Shown here: piece after piece, positions 26,709 through 34,440 of the stretch
Layout of the letters: the number at the start of each line of letters is the position of its first letter
How positions within the stretch are numbered: the stretch's first letter is position 1
NCBI GenBank assembly: GCA_029778235.1
Contig: JAKOQS010000350.1
Location: 1 to 64,000 of the forward strand
Direction: 5' to 3'
Origin: Chloroflexota bacterium
GTDB taxonomy: Bacteria; Chloroflexota; Limnocylindria; Limnocylindrales; CSP1-4
DNA length: 64,000 nt
The notes under the pieces: model-generated
Database searches by the model: none
The model's input: the letters and a program-made list of their open reading frames with translations, nothing else
Told to the model about the DNA's origin: nothing
Made by a program: the position numbers and the translations under genes

Positions 26709-28571
26709 TCACAGGTCGCCGAGCATCTGCTCGGCCTTCATCTGGATCTCGCTGATCTGGAACGGCTTGCCCCGCACGAGGTTGAAGCCGACCGCGTCCA
26801 CCAGGTACGTGCCCCGGATCATGAACAGGAGCTGCCCCATGTTCACCTCGGGCACGAGGACCGTCCGGTAGGCCCGGACCACGTCGCACGTGTTCGACGG
26901 GAACGGGTTGAGGTGGCGCAGGTGGGCGTGGGCCACCGACCTGCCCCTGGCCTGGAGGCGCTCCACGGCGCTCCGGATGGCGCCGTACGTGGAGCCCCAC
27001 CCGAGGATCAGGAGCTCGCCCTCGGGCGGCCCGAAGACCTCGAGCGGCGGGATGTCGTTCGCGATCCGGGCGACCTTCTCGGCCCGGAGCAGGGACATCC
27101 GGTGGTGGTTGTCCGGGTCGTAGCTGACGGAGCCGAGGACGTCGAGCTTCTCGAGCCCGCCGATCCTGTGCTCCAGGCCCGGCGTGCCCGGGACCACCCA
27201 GGGGCGCGCGAGCGTGCCCGGGTCGCGCATGTACGGATAGAAGCCCTCCGGGTCAGTCCGGTTCGGCACCTTCAGGTCGGGGAGCTCGTCCATCTCGGGG
27301 ATCCGCCAGGGCTCGGAGCCCGTGGCGAGGAACGCGTCCGAGAGGTAGACCACCGGCGTCATGTGACGGATGGCGAGCCGCCACGCCTCGACCGCGTAGG
27401 CGAAGCACTCGCCCGGGCTGGCGGGGGCGACGACCGGGATCGGGGCATCGCCGTTCCGGCCGAAGACCGCCTGGAAGAGGTCCGCCTGCTCGGTCTTGGT
27501 GGGCATGCCCGTGGAGGGTCCGGCGCGCTGCACGTTCACGATGACGAGAGGCAGCTCCGTGATGACAGCCAGCCCGATCATCTCCGACTTGAGCGCCATG
27601 CCCGGGCCGGAGGTGCCCGTGAGCCCGAGGCCGCCACCGTAGCTGGCGCCGATCGCGGCACCGATCGCGGCGATCTCGTCCTCCGCCTGGAACGTCTTCA
27701 CGCCGAAGTTCTTGTAGAGCGAGAGCTGCTGGAGGATCTCGCTCGCCGGCGTGATCGGGTAGCTGCTGTAGAAGAGGTTCCGCTCCGCGAGCTGCGAGGC
27801 CGTGAGGAACCCGAGGGCCGTCGCCTCGTTGCCCGTGATGTTGCGGTAGGTCCCCGGGGCGAGCTTCGCCGGCGCCACGCGGTAATGCGTGTGGAAGATC
27901 TCGGTCGTCTCGCCGAACGCGTAGCCGGCCATGAGGGCCCGCTTGTTCGCCTCGATGAAGATCGGCCGCTTGGCGTACTTGTCCTCGAGCCAGCGGAGGG
28001 TGGGCTCCATGCTCCGCTCGAACAGCCAGAACATGACGCCCAGCGCGAAGAAGTTCTTCGTCAGGTCGACCTGCTTTGCCGTCATCTCCAGGCCCTCGAG
28101 CGCGCGCGCGTTGAGGGTGGTGATGGGGATCTCGTGGACGTTGTACTCCTTGAGTGAGCCGTCCTCGAGCGGGTTGGTCGCGTACCCGGCCTTCGCGAGG
28201 TTGGTCGGGGTGAAGGCGTCGGCGTTGACGATGATCGCCCCGCCCGGCACCAGGTCCGGGAGATTGCGCTTGAGGGCGGCGGGGTTCATCGCGACGAGGA
28301 CGTCCGGGGCGTCCCCGGGCGTATAGATCGGGCTCGAGCTGAGGCTGATCTGGAAGCCCGAGACGCCGGGCAGCGAGCCCGCGGGGGCGCGGATCTCGGC
28401 CGGGTAATCCGGCAGCGTGCTGATGTCGTTCCCGAAGACGGCCGTGCTCTGCGAGAACTGGCTGCCGGTCACCTGCATGCCATCGCCGGAGTCCCCGGCG
28501 AACCTGACCGTGACCCGATCCAGCTCCTGGATCTCGACGTCGTGCTCGGTGGTGGGATCTGTGGTGGACAC
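26709..28571 (-). CDS. korA: 2-oxoacid:ferredoxin oxidoreductase, fused gamma-alpha subunit
   Basis: About 620 residues. The N-terminal 200 are the gamma domain (VTVRFAGDSGDGMQVTGSQF ... NPAALKRNLPDL), and the rest is the alpha subunit (FYSSYPITPASEILQQLS, EDEIAAIGAAIGASYGG, TGTSGPGMALKSEMIGLAV, PSTGMPTKTEQADLFQAVFG). The fused form is common in Actinobacteria, Chloroflexi and haloarchaea. GTG 28571 is preferred because GGAG lies 5 bp upstream; ATG 28595 is in frame but has no ribosome-binding site. A TACTCT box on this strand at 28662-28657 could be the operon -10. The preference for 2-oxoglutarate is inferred from similarity of wording. Confidence 0.95.
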   Translation of the reverse strand: MSTTDPTTEHDVEIQELDRVTVRFAGDSGDGMQVTGSQFSQSTAVFGNDISTLPDYPAEIRAPAGSLPGVSGFQISLSSSPIYTPGDAPDVLVAMNPAALKRNLPDLVPGGAIIVNADAFTPTNLAKAGYATNPLEDGSLKEYNVHEIPITTLNARALEGLEMTAKQVDLTKNFFALGVMFWLFERSMEPTLRWLEDKYAKRPIFIEANKRALMAGYAFGETTEIFHTHYRVAPAKLAPGTYRNITGNEATALGFLTASQLAERNLFYSSYPITPASEILQQLSLYKNFGVKTFQAEDEIAAIGAAIGASYGGGLGLTGTSGPGMALKSEMIGLAVITELPLVIVNVQRAGPSTGMPTKTEQADLFQAVFGRNGDAPIPVVAPASPGECFAYAVEAWRLAIRHMTPVVYLSDAFLATGSEPWRIPEMDELPDLKVPNRTDPEGFYPYMRDPGTLARPWVVPGTPGLEHRIGGLEKLDVLGSVSYDPDNHHRMSLLRAEKVARIANDIPPLEVFGPPEGELLILGWGSTYGAIRSAVERLQARGRSVAHAHLRHLNPFPSNTCDVVRAYRTVLVPEVNMGQLLFMIRGTYLVDAVGFNLVRGKPFQISEIQMKAEQMLGDL

Positions 28572-28754
28572 CTGCGCTCCGGTTCCTCCTGGCATCCGCC
28601 GGACGGCGGGCGCGGCCGGGCGCGACGCGGGATCTGGGGCGCCGCGGGCCGACCCCGACAGAGTACCCCGAACGCGCCCCTCGGGGGCGCCGGCGACCCG
28701 GGACGCCGGCGGCCGGCCGTGCCGGGACGGTCCCCGGGACGGGCCCCGCCTTGC

Positions 28755-28760
28755 TAGGCT
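28755..28760 (+). promoter_or_regulatory. TAGGCT -10 box for a leaderless transcript
   Basis: TAGGCT followed by 8 bp (CGGGTGCC) and then the ATG at 28769. There is no ribosome-binding site, and the distance would place the transcription start at or next to the A of ATG. Confidence 0.55.
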
Positions 28761-28768
28761 CGGGTGCC

Positions 28769-29734
28769 ATGGACCGCCGCCGGCTCGAGGGGATCGCGCT
28801 CGTCGCGATCTCCGCCTGCTCGTTCGGGTCCGGCGGGCTGTTCGCCGCGCCGGTCTACGCGGCCGGCGTGGACTGGATGACGCTGCTGGCGTGGCGATTC
28901 GTCTTCGGCGCCGCCCTGCTCTGGGCCTGGGTGCTCGTCTCGGGCGGGCGGCGGCGGCTCCTCCGGACGCTGACCCGGCGCGAGGTGCTCGTCACCCTGG
29001 CGCTCGGGCTGCTGTACGTGGGGAACTCGGGGACGTACTTCTGGGCGCTCGAGACCGTCCCGGTCAGCCTTGCCGCGCTGATCATCTACATCTACCCGGC
29101 GGTCGTCGCGGTGCTGTCGATCCGGTGGGCGCGCCGGCTCCCGGGACGGCGCCCGTGGGTCGCCCTGGCGGTCGCCCTCGCCGGCGTGGTCCTCGCGATC
29201 GGCGGGATCCCCTCGACCGAGATCCCGCCGCTGACCGGGCTCGTGCTCATCGTCGTGTCGCCGCTCATCTACTCCGTGTGGATCGTCATGGCGGCCCGGT
29301 TCTCGGGCGAGCACCGGCGCACGGGGCCGGCGACCGGGGGCGACGATGCATCGGTGGTCGCGATGCCGGTGATGCTGCTCGCGACCCTGGCGGCGTACTG
29401 GGTGATGGCGCTCGGGACCGGGCGGCCGGTGCTCCCGGCGCAGATCCCTGCTGAGGCGTGGCCAGGGATGCTGGGCGTGGGGGTCGTCTCGACGGCCGTC
29501 GCGGTCCAGACGTTCTACGCTGGTGCGCGCAGGATCGGCGCCGCGCAGGCGTCGCTGGTCAGCACGATCGAGCCGGTGTGGACGATCACGCTCGCCGCGC
29601 TGCTCCTGGGTCAGGCGCTGACCGCGACGCAGCTGGTGGGCGCGGTCCTCGTGATCGCCGGCGTGGTCATCGCGCAGACCGCGCCGCCCGGCGAGGGCCC
29701 GGAGCCGCTCGAGGTGCGGCTCGCAGACGAATGA
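28769..29734 (+). CDS. EamA/DMT-superfamily transporter
   Basis: 321 residues with about ten membrane helices arranged as two EamA repeats (GIALVAISACSFGSGGLFAA ... WALETVPVSLAALIIYIYPA and LIVVSPLIYSVWIVMAARF ... IGAAQASLVSTIEPVWTITLAALLLGQ). The STIEPVWT / IYPAVVA helix-end motif is characteristic of drug/metabolite exporters of the RhaT/YdcZ type. The substrate is unknown. First gene of a tight operon with a lipase, a GNAT enzyme and a DUF5317 protein. The start was set by the TAGGCT box and the lack of an alternative with a ribosome-binding site. Confidence 0.9.
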   Translation: MDRRRLEGIALVAISACSFGSGGLFAAPVYAAGVDWMTLLAWRFVFGAALLWAWVLVSGGRRRLLRTLTRREVLVTLALGLLYVGNSGTYFWALETVPVSLAALIIYIYPAVVAVLSIRWARRLPGRRPWVALAVALAGVVLAIGGIPSTEIPPLTGLVLIVVSPLIYSVWIVMAARFSGEHRRTGPATGGDDASVVAMPVMLLATLAAYWVMALGTGRPVLPAQIPAEAWPGMLGVGVVSTAVAVQTFYAGARRIGAAQASLVSTIEPVWTITLAALLLGQALTATQLVGAVLVIAGVVIAQTAPPGEGPEPLEVRLADE

Positions 29735-29754
29735 CGCACGGCGAGGGAGAGGGG

Positions 29755-30588
29755 ATGACGATCACGTCCACGACAGAGACGGTCGCCGCGCGCGACGGCA
29801 CGCGGCTCCTCGTCCGGCGCTGGGCGCCCGATCGATCGCCGTGGGCCACGGCCCTGATCGTCCACGGCCTCGGCGAGCATTCGGGGCGCTGGGAGGCGGT
29901 GGGAGGCCGGATGGCGGCCGCAGGGATCGCCGTCTCGGCGTTCGACCATCGCGGCCACGGTCGCTCCGAGGGACGCCGGGCGTACACGGAGACGTGGGAC
30001 CACATGCTCGACGACGTGGAGGACCGGCTGGCCGCGAGCCGTCTCGACGGCGTGACGGCCGTGCTCTACGGGCACTCCATGGGTGGCCTCGTGTGCGCCG
30101 ACTACCTCCTCGCGGCGCGCCCCACGCCAGACCTCGCGGTGCTCTCGGCGCCGGCGGTCGGCGACACTCTCAACCCGGTCCTGCGGTCGCTCACCCCGCT
30201 GCTGGGGCGCGTGGCCGGCACGGTCGAGCTGACGAACCCCTTCACCGTGGACCAGTTGTCGCGTGACCCCGCCGTGGGGGCCGCGTACGCCGCCGACCCG
30301 CTCACCCTGTCGAAGTCCACGCTCCGCCTGGGGGCCGGGATCGTGACGGCCGCCGACCGGGTGAACGCGAAGGTCGCCGCCGGGGCCACCCCTCCGTGCC
30401 CCACGCTCCTCATCCACGGCGAGGACGACACGCTCGTCCCGACCGCCTCCAGCGAGAAGCTCGGCGCGACGAAGAACGTGGAGCGCCGGACGTACCCCGG
30501 GGTCCGGCACGAGCCGCACAACGATCCAAGCGGAGACGCGATCGTGGATGCGGCGATCGTGTGGCTCCGGGAGCGGGCCCGCGCATGA
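29755..30588 (+). CDS. Alpha/beta hydrolase, monoacylglycerol lipase-like
   Basis: 277 residues with the serine hydrolase fold: oxyanion region LIVHGLGEHSGRW, FDHRGHGRSEGRR, the nucleophile elbow YGHSMGGLVCADY, the acid in HGEDDTLVP and the His in GVRHEPHND. The wording matches the PldB/monoglyceride lipase group, which releases fatty acids from acylglycerols or lysophospholipids. ATG 29755 has GAGGGAGAGGGG just upstream; an ATG at 29731 overlapping the previous stop (ATGA) is an alternative. No signal peptide. Its stop overlaps the next start by 4 bases. Confidence 0.92.
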   Translation: MTITSTTETVAARDGTRLLVRRWAPDRSPWATALIVHGLGEHSGRWEAVGGRMAAAGIAVSAFDHRGHGRSEGRRAYTETWDHMLDDVEDRLAASRLDGVTAVLYGHSMGGLVCADYLLAARPTPDLAVLSAPAVGDTLNPVLRSLTPLLGRVAGTVELTNPFTVDQLSRDPAVGAAYAADPLTLSKSTLRLGAGIVTAADRVNAKVAAGATPPCPTLLIHGEDDTLVPTASSEKLGATKNVERRTYPGVRHEPHNDPSGDAIVDAAIVWLRERARA

Positions 30589-31241
30589 CCCACCCCCTCT
30601 GGCCACTGTACGACCTGCGCGTCACGACGCCACGCCTCGTCCTGCGGCTCCCGGCCGAGGCAGAGCTCGCCGGTCTCGCAGCGGTCGCCCGGGCCGGGGT
30701 CCACGACGGCGACGAGATGCCGTTCGCGGTCCCCTGGACGGCTCTCCCCAGCCCGGAGTTCGAGTGGGGCTTCGTCCGGTTCCACTGGCGGACGCGCGGC
30801 GAGTGGTCGCCCGACCACTGGGGCCTCGAGCTCGCAGCGTTCCTCGACGGTGTCGTGATCGGGGCGCAGGGCCTCTACGCCGACGAGTTCGCCCGGCTGC
30901 GGACGGTGCGCAGCGGGTCGTGGCTCGGCCGCGAGCACCAGGGCCGTGGGCTGGGGAAGGAGATGCGGGTCGCGATCCTCGCGCTCGCGTTCGACGGCCT
31001 GGGCGCCGAGGTGGCGGAGACCCAGGCGTTCGCGGACAACGCGGCCTCGATCGGCGTCTCGCGTGCGGTCGGGTACCAGGAGAACGGGGTCGGCCGGATG
31101 GCGCCCCAGGGGGTGGCGCGTGACACGATCCGCTTCCGGCTCACCCGTGAGCGGTGGCTGCGGGAGCGGGCCGCGCGCGGCTTCCCGCACGTCGGGATCG
31201 ACGGCCTGGAGCCGTCTCTCCCGCTCTTCGGGATCGGCTGA
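30585..31241 (+). CDS. GNAT-family N-acetyltransferase
   Basis: 218 residues. The acetyl-CoA-binding motif A is seen as GSWLGREHQGRGLGKEMRVA, with the RimJ/RimL-type opening LRVTTPRLVLRLP and the closing ASIGVSRAVGYQENGVGRM. This subgroup acetylates N-termini of proteins or small amines; the substrate is unknown. Coupled to the lipase gene by a 4-base overlap and followed 15 bp later by the DUF5317 gene. Confidence 0.9.
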   Translation: MTHPLWPLYDLRVTTPRLVLRLPAEAELAGLAAVARAGVHDGDEMPFAVPWTALPSPEFEWGFVRFHWRTRGEWSPDHWGLELAAFLDGVVIGAQGLYADEFARLRTVRSGSWLGREHQGRGLGKEMRVAILALAFDGLGAEVAETQAFADNAASIGVSRAVGYQENGVGRMAPQGVARDTIRFRLTRERWLRERAARGFPHVGIDGLEPSLPLFGIG

Positions 31242-31256
31242 GCGGGTCGCGGACCG

Positions 31257-31790
31257 GTGTTCATCCTCTACGGCGTGGTCGCGGGGCTCGTCGCCGGCCT
31301 GCTCCTGGGGGGCAGGATCGAGCGGCTCGGGGACCTCGGGATCCGCTGGGCCTGGCTGGCGGTCGCCGGGCTCGTGGTGCAGCTGGTCATCTTCCTGACG
31401 CCCGCCGGGGATGCGCTCGGGCCGCTCGCGCCGTGGGTGTACGCGCTCTCCACGGCGGCGATCCTCGCCGTGATCCTGGTGAACCTTCGCGTGCCCGGGC
31501 TGGCCCTGGTCGCACTGGGAGCGGCGGGCAACCTCGCGGCGATCGTCGCGAACGGCGGCTACATGCCCGTGAGCCCCCAGGCGCTGGCGTCGCTCGGCTG
31601 GGAGGAGGCGCCGGGCTACTCGAACAGTGCCGCGACGGCGGACCCGGTGCTCGCGCCGCTCACCGACATCTTCGCGATGCCGTCGTGGCTGCCGTTCGCG
31701 AACGTCTTCAGCGTCGGTGACGTGCTCATCGCGATCGGCATCGCCGTGACGATCGCGCTCGCCATGCGACGAGATCCCGCCTCGGCCTGA
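31257..31790 (+). CDS. DUF5317 integral membrane protein
   Basis: 177 residues starting at GTG. The N-terminal helix FILYGVVAGLVAGLLLGGRIERLGD with its G-G-x-I-x-x-L motif, the helix GLVVQLVIFL and the exposed ANGGYMPVSPQAL segment match the DUF5317 family, found mainly in Chloroflexi, Firmicutes and Actinobacteria. About four to five membrane helices; function unknown. Last gene of the DMT-lipase-GNAT operon, convergent with proline dehydrogenase. Confidence 0.8.
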   Translation: MFILYGVVAGLVAGLLLGGRIERLGDLGIRWAWLAVAGLVVQLVIFLTPAGDALGPLAPWVYALSTAAILAVILVNLRVPGLALVALGAAGNLAAIVANGGYMPVSPQALASLGWEEAPGYSNSAATADPVLAPLTDIFAMPSWLPFANVFSVGDVLIAIGIAVTIALAMRRDPASA

Positions 31791-31847
31791 AGGCGGCGCC
31801 GCGGCGGCCGGCCCCGGCGGATCGGCGTGGCCGATGCGGCCGCCGGC

Positions 31848-32819
31848 TCAGCCCCGGCCGTCCCGCCCGAAGCCCTCGCGCGTCATCGCGCGGAGCATGA
31901 ACAGGACGTTGGCGGGGCGCTCCGCAAGGCGGCGCATGTAGTACGGGTACCACTGGGTGCCGTACGGCACGTACAGCCGCACCCGGTAGCCGGCGCGCAT
32001 GAGCCGCTCCTGCAGGTCGCGGCGCACGCCGTACAGCATCTGGAACTCGAACCGGTCCCGGTCGATCCTCTCGGCGCGGGCGAAGCGGATGACGTGGTTG
32101 ATCATCGCGGTGTCGTGCGTCGCGAACGCCGGTTGGTCGCCGTCGCGGAGCAGCTTCTCCGCGATCCGCGCGTAGGCGCGATCCACGTCGGCCTTGTCCG
32201 GGTACGCGACCGACGCGGGCTCGTTGTATGCGCCCTTGCAGAGGCGGACGCGTCCTCGCTCCGCGTTGATCGCGTCCACGTCGGCCTCGGTCCGCCGCAG
32301 GGCCGACTGCACGACGATGCCGGTCGCCGGATGGATCGGCCGGACCTCACGCCAGAGCGCGAGGGTGGCGTCCGTCTTGGTGTGGTCCTCCATGTCGATC
32401 CGGACGAACGCGTCGAGCTCCTCGGCCTTCCGCAGGATCCGGGCCACGTTGTCGCGCGCGACATCGTGCCCGATGTCCAGGCCCATCTGCGTCAGCTTCA
32501 TGCTCACGTTGCGCTCGAGCCCGCGGGCCGCGAGCGCGTCGAGGGTCTCGAGGTAGCGCCCGGCGGCCGCCTCCGCGGCGTCGACGGACGAGACGGACTC
32601 GCCCAGCACGTCGACGGTCGCGACGAACCCCTCGTCGCGGATCCGCTCCAGGACCTCGAGGGCCTCGGGAAGCGACTGACCGGCCACGAAGCGCCCGACC
32701 ATCGGCCGGGTGACGGGGATCCGCACCGCGGCCTCGCCGAGCGCGCGCTGGTGCGAGAGCGCGAGAAGGAGCGTCCGGAGCGCGTGCTCGGGGATCTCGC
32801 GGGTGGACGTCGACGGCAT
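31848..32819 (-). CDS. Proline dehydrogenase
   Basis: 323-residue FAD enzyme that oxidises proline to pyrroline-5-carboxylate, of the short monofunctional type (Thermus/Bacillus PutB-like). Visible are NVSMKLTQMGLDIG, RIDMEDHTKTDATL, VVQSALRRTEADVD, GRVRLCKGAYNEP, FATHDTAMI and the C-terminal QMLYGVRRDLQERL ... RLYVPYGTQWYPYYMRRLAERP with its paired arginines. The ATG at 32819 has AGGAGG 5 bp upstream. The P5C dehydrogenase is not nearby, while the opposite enzyme ProC is encoded 3.7 kb away. Confidence 0.95.
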   Translation of the reverse strand: MPSTSTREIPEHALRTLLLALSHQRALGEAAVRIPVTRPMVGRFVAGQSLPEALEVLERIRDEGFVATVDVLGESVSSVDAAEAAAGRYLETLDALAARGLERNVSMKLTQMGLDIGHDVARDNVARILRKAEELDAFVRIDMEDHTKTDATLALWREVRPIHPATGIVVQSALRRTEADVDAINAERGRVRLCKGAYNEPASVAYPDKADVDRAYARIAEKLLRDGDQPAFATHDTAMINHVIRFARAERIDRDRFEFQMLYGVRRDLQERLMRAGYRVRLYVPYGTQWYPYYMRRLAERPANVLFMLRAMTREGFGRDGRG

Positions 32820-32835
32820 GGAGCCTCCTGGCGCG

Positions 32836-33837
32836 TCAGTGGGCGTCCGGACGGGCGCCGGAGGCGCCGCCGGAGGCATCGGTGGTGGAGCGGGCGGGGT
32901 CGGGCGGGGCCGGCGGCGGGCTCGCGGCCGTCCCAGGCGGCTCGGTCGCCGGCGCGTGCGGCCCCGCGGCCGCGAGCGGCACGCGATACGCCCCGGCGAG
33001 GACCCGGAGCAGGCGATCCTCGTCCCGGCGGAACAGCGAGTAGCCGACCAGCCAGGCCGCGATCGCGCCCGTCCAGAGGATCTGGGCAGGCACGACGAGC
33101 CACAGCAGGCCCCCGGCCGGCTGGCCGGCGACGAAGTCGATCGTGGAGACGACGCCGGCGACCCACAGGAGCGCGGCCCCCACCGTATAGCCGGCGGTCA
33201 TCGCGGAGGCCATGCCGAGCGGGTTGCCGAAGGAGAGGAACGCGACCTTCGGTCGGTCCGGTGGGTAGAAGTACGCGGCCTCCGTCCGGTGGGCGGCGAG
33301 GACCTCGTGGCCCAGCCGCTCGTTGAGCGCCTGCTCCAGCCGTTCGGCATGTCGTCGCGCGTAGACGGTGTAGTAGAAGAGGTACGCGGTCTCGAGGAAG
33401 GCGAACGGGACGACGAAGGGGACCGTGAGCGCCGCCGCGCGCCAGCCGTCCACGGTGCCTGCCACGAGCAGCGCGATGGAGACGACCGCCCAGAGGTGGA
33501 TCGTCCGGAAGAACTCCGCCGTGAACTTGTAGAGCATCCCGCGCATGCGTCCGAGCTGGTCGCGCAGGATCTCGATCTCGAGGCGCTCTGCGACGGCGTC
33601 CCGGTCGTCCGGCGGCCCGGCAGGCGGCGTGGCGCCGAGCTCGAAGAAGGCCCTCAAGCGTGGGTCCCCCCGTGTGAGGTCGTCCGACCCATCGTACCGG
33701 CGGGACGGGCCGGAGGAGATGCCTCGTGGCCCGGCGTCCGCGGGCGATACGTCATGAAGGCGGCCGGGTCGCGGGGCGGGTGACGCCGACGTCGGACGCC
33801 GAACGGCGTCACGGGGCGTGGCGCCGACCCCGGGCAT
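32836..33837 (-). CDS. Integral membrane protein of unknown function
   Basis: Up to 333 residues. From about residue 60: a polar stretch (AERLEIEILRDQLGRMRGML), then four membrane helices around TIHLWAVVSIALLVAGTV, ALTVPFVVPFAFLETAYLF, GYTVGAALLWVAGVVSTI and GLLWLVVPAQILWTGAIAAW, and a Pro/Ala-rich tail. The ATG at 33837 lacks a ribosome-binding site and the first 50 residues are low complexity, so the real start may be later, but no ATG or GTG precedes MRGMLYKF. Seventeen bp upstream of, and co-directional with, proline dehydrogenase. I do not recognise the family. Confidence 0.65.
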   Translation of the reverse strand: MPGVGATPRDAVRRPTSASPAPRPGRLHDVSPADAGPRGISSGPSRRYDGSDDLTRGDPRLRAFFELGATPPAGPPDDRDAVAERLEIEILRDQLGRMRGMLYKFTAEFFRTIHLWAVVSIALLVAGTVDGWRAAALTVPFVVPFAFLETAYLFYYTVYARRHAERLEQALNERLGHEVLAAHRTEAAYFYPPDRPKVAFLSFGNPLGMASAMTAGYTVGAALLWVAGVVSTIDFVAGQPAGGLLWLVVPAQILWTGAIAAWLVGYSLFRRDEDRLLRVLAGAYRVPLAAAGPHAPATEPPGTAASPPPAPPDPARSTTDASGGASGARPDAH

Positions 33838-33870
33838 GGTGCGCCAGGCCGTGGTGCGCCAGGCCCTGGT
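33838..33870. repeat. 15-bp direct repeat (two copies)
   Basis: GGTGCGCCAGGCC recurs with a 15-bp period starting at 33838 and 33853, directly at the presumed start of the membrane protein gene. Confidence 0.45.
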
Positions 33871-33897
33871 AGGCCGAGCCGCGACCGGCCCGGCCTC

Positions 33898-34395
33898 TCA
33901 GACGGCCGCGAGGGCCGAGCGCGGAATCACCGAGATCCGGCCGTCCGACTCGAGCAGGACCCGCTCTGCCAGGCTCACGTCGGGCAGCTGCGCCTGCCGC
34001 ACCGCCTCCTCGGCCTCGTCGAGCGAGATCCCCTCCTTGCGAAGGTTGCGCCGGATCCAGGCGCCGTCCTCCGCGAGGACCGTCGGTGGCGGGGTGATGA
34101 GGCGCTCGATGCGCGCCGAGCGGGCGCGGGCCTGGGTGACCGCCCAGTTGAGGATGAACATCGTGACGATGATCACGACCGCCCCGGTGACCGATGAGTC
34201 CGGGCCCGTCATGGCGGGCTGGAGGGCGTTCGCGGCGAGGAGGACGAGCACGAGGTCGGGCAGCGTCAGCTGGCCCACCTCGCGCTTGCCGAAGATGCGC
34301 ATGGCGACGAGGAACGCGGCGTACACCAGCACGGTGCGAGCCACGAGCTCCAGCACGGGGATATCGGGCTGGAACATGGCGTCAAGACCGAACAT
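33898..34395 (-). CDS. DUF421 (YetF-type) membrane protein
   Basis: 165 residues. Three N-terminal helices (LVARTVLVYAAFLVAMRIFG, LPDLVLVLLAANALQPAM, VTGAVVIIVTMFILNWAV) precede a small cytoplasmic domain: the GKREVGQLTLPDLVL motif and LITPPPTVLAEDGAWIRRNL ... RVLLESDGRISVIPR are hallmarks of DUF421. Function is not established. GAGGAG precedes the ATG. Confidence 0.9.
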   Translation of the reverse strand: MFGLDAMFQPDIPVLELVARTVLVYAAFLVAMRIFGKREVGQLTLPDLVLVLLAANALQPAMTGPDSSVTGAVVIIVTMFILNWAVTQARARSARIERLITPPPTVLAEDGAWIRRNLRKEGISLDEAEEAVRQAQLPDVSLAERVLLESDGRISVIPRSALAAV

Positions 34396-34440
34396 CGCAG
34401 CTCCTCGAGCACTGCCGCCGCGACGCGAACGGTGCCGGAC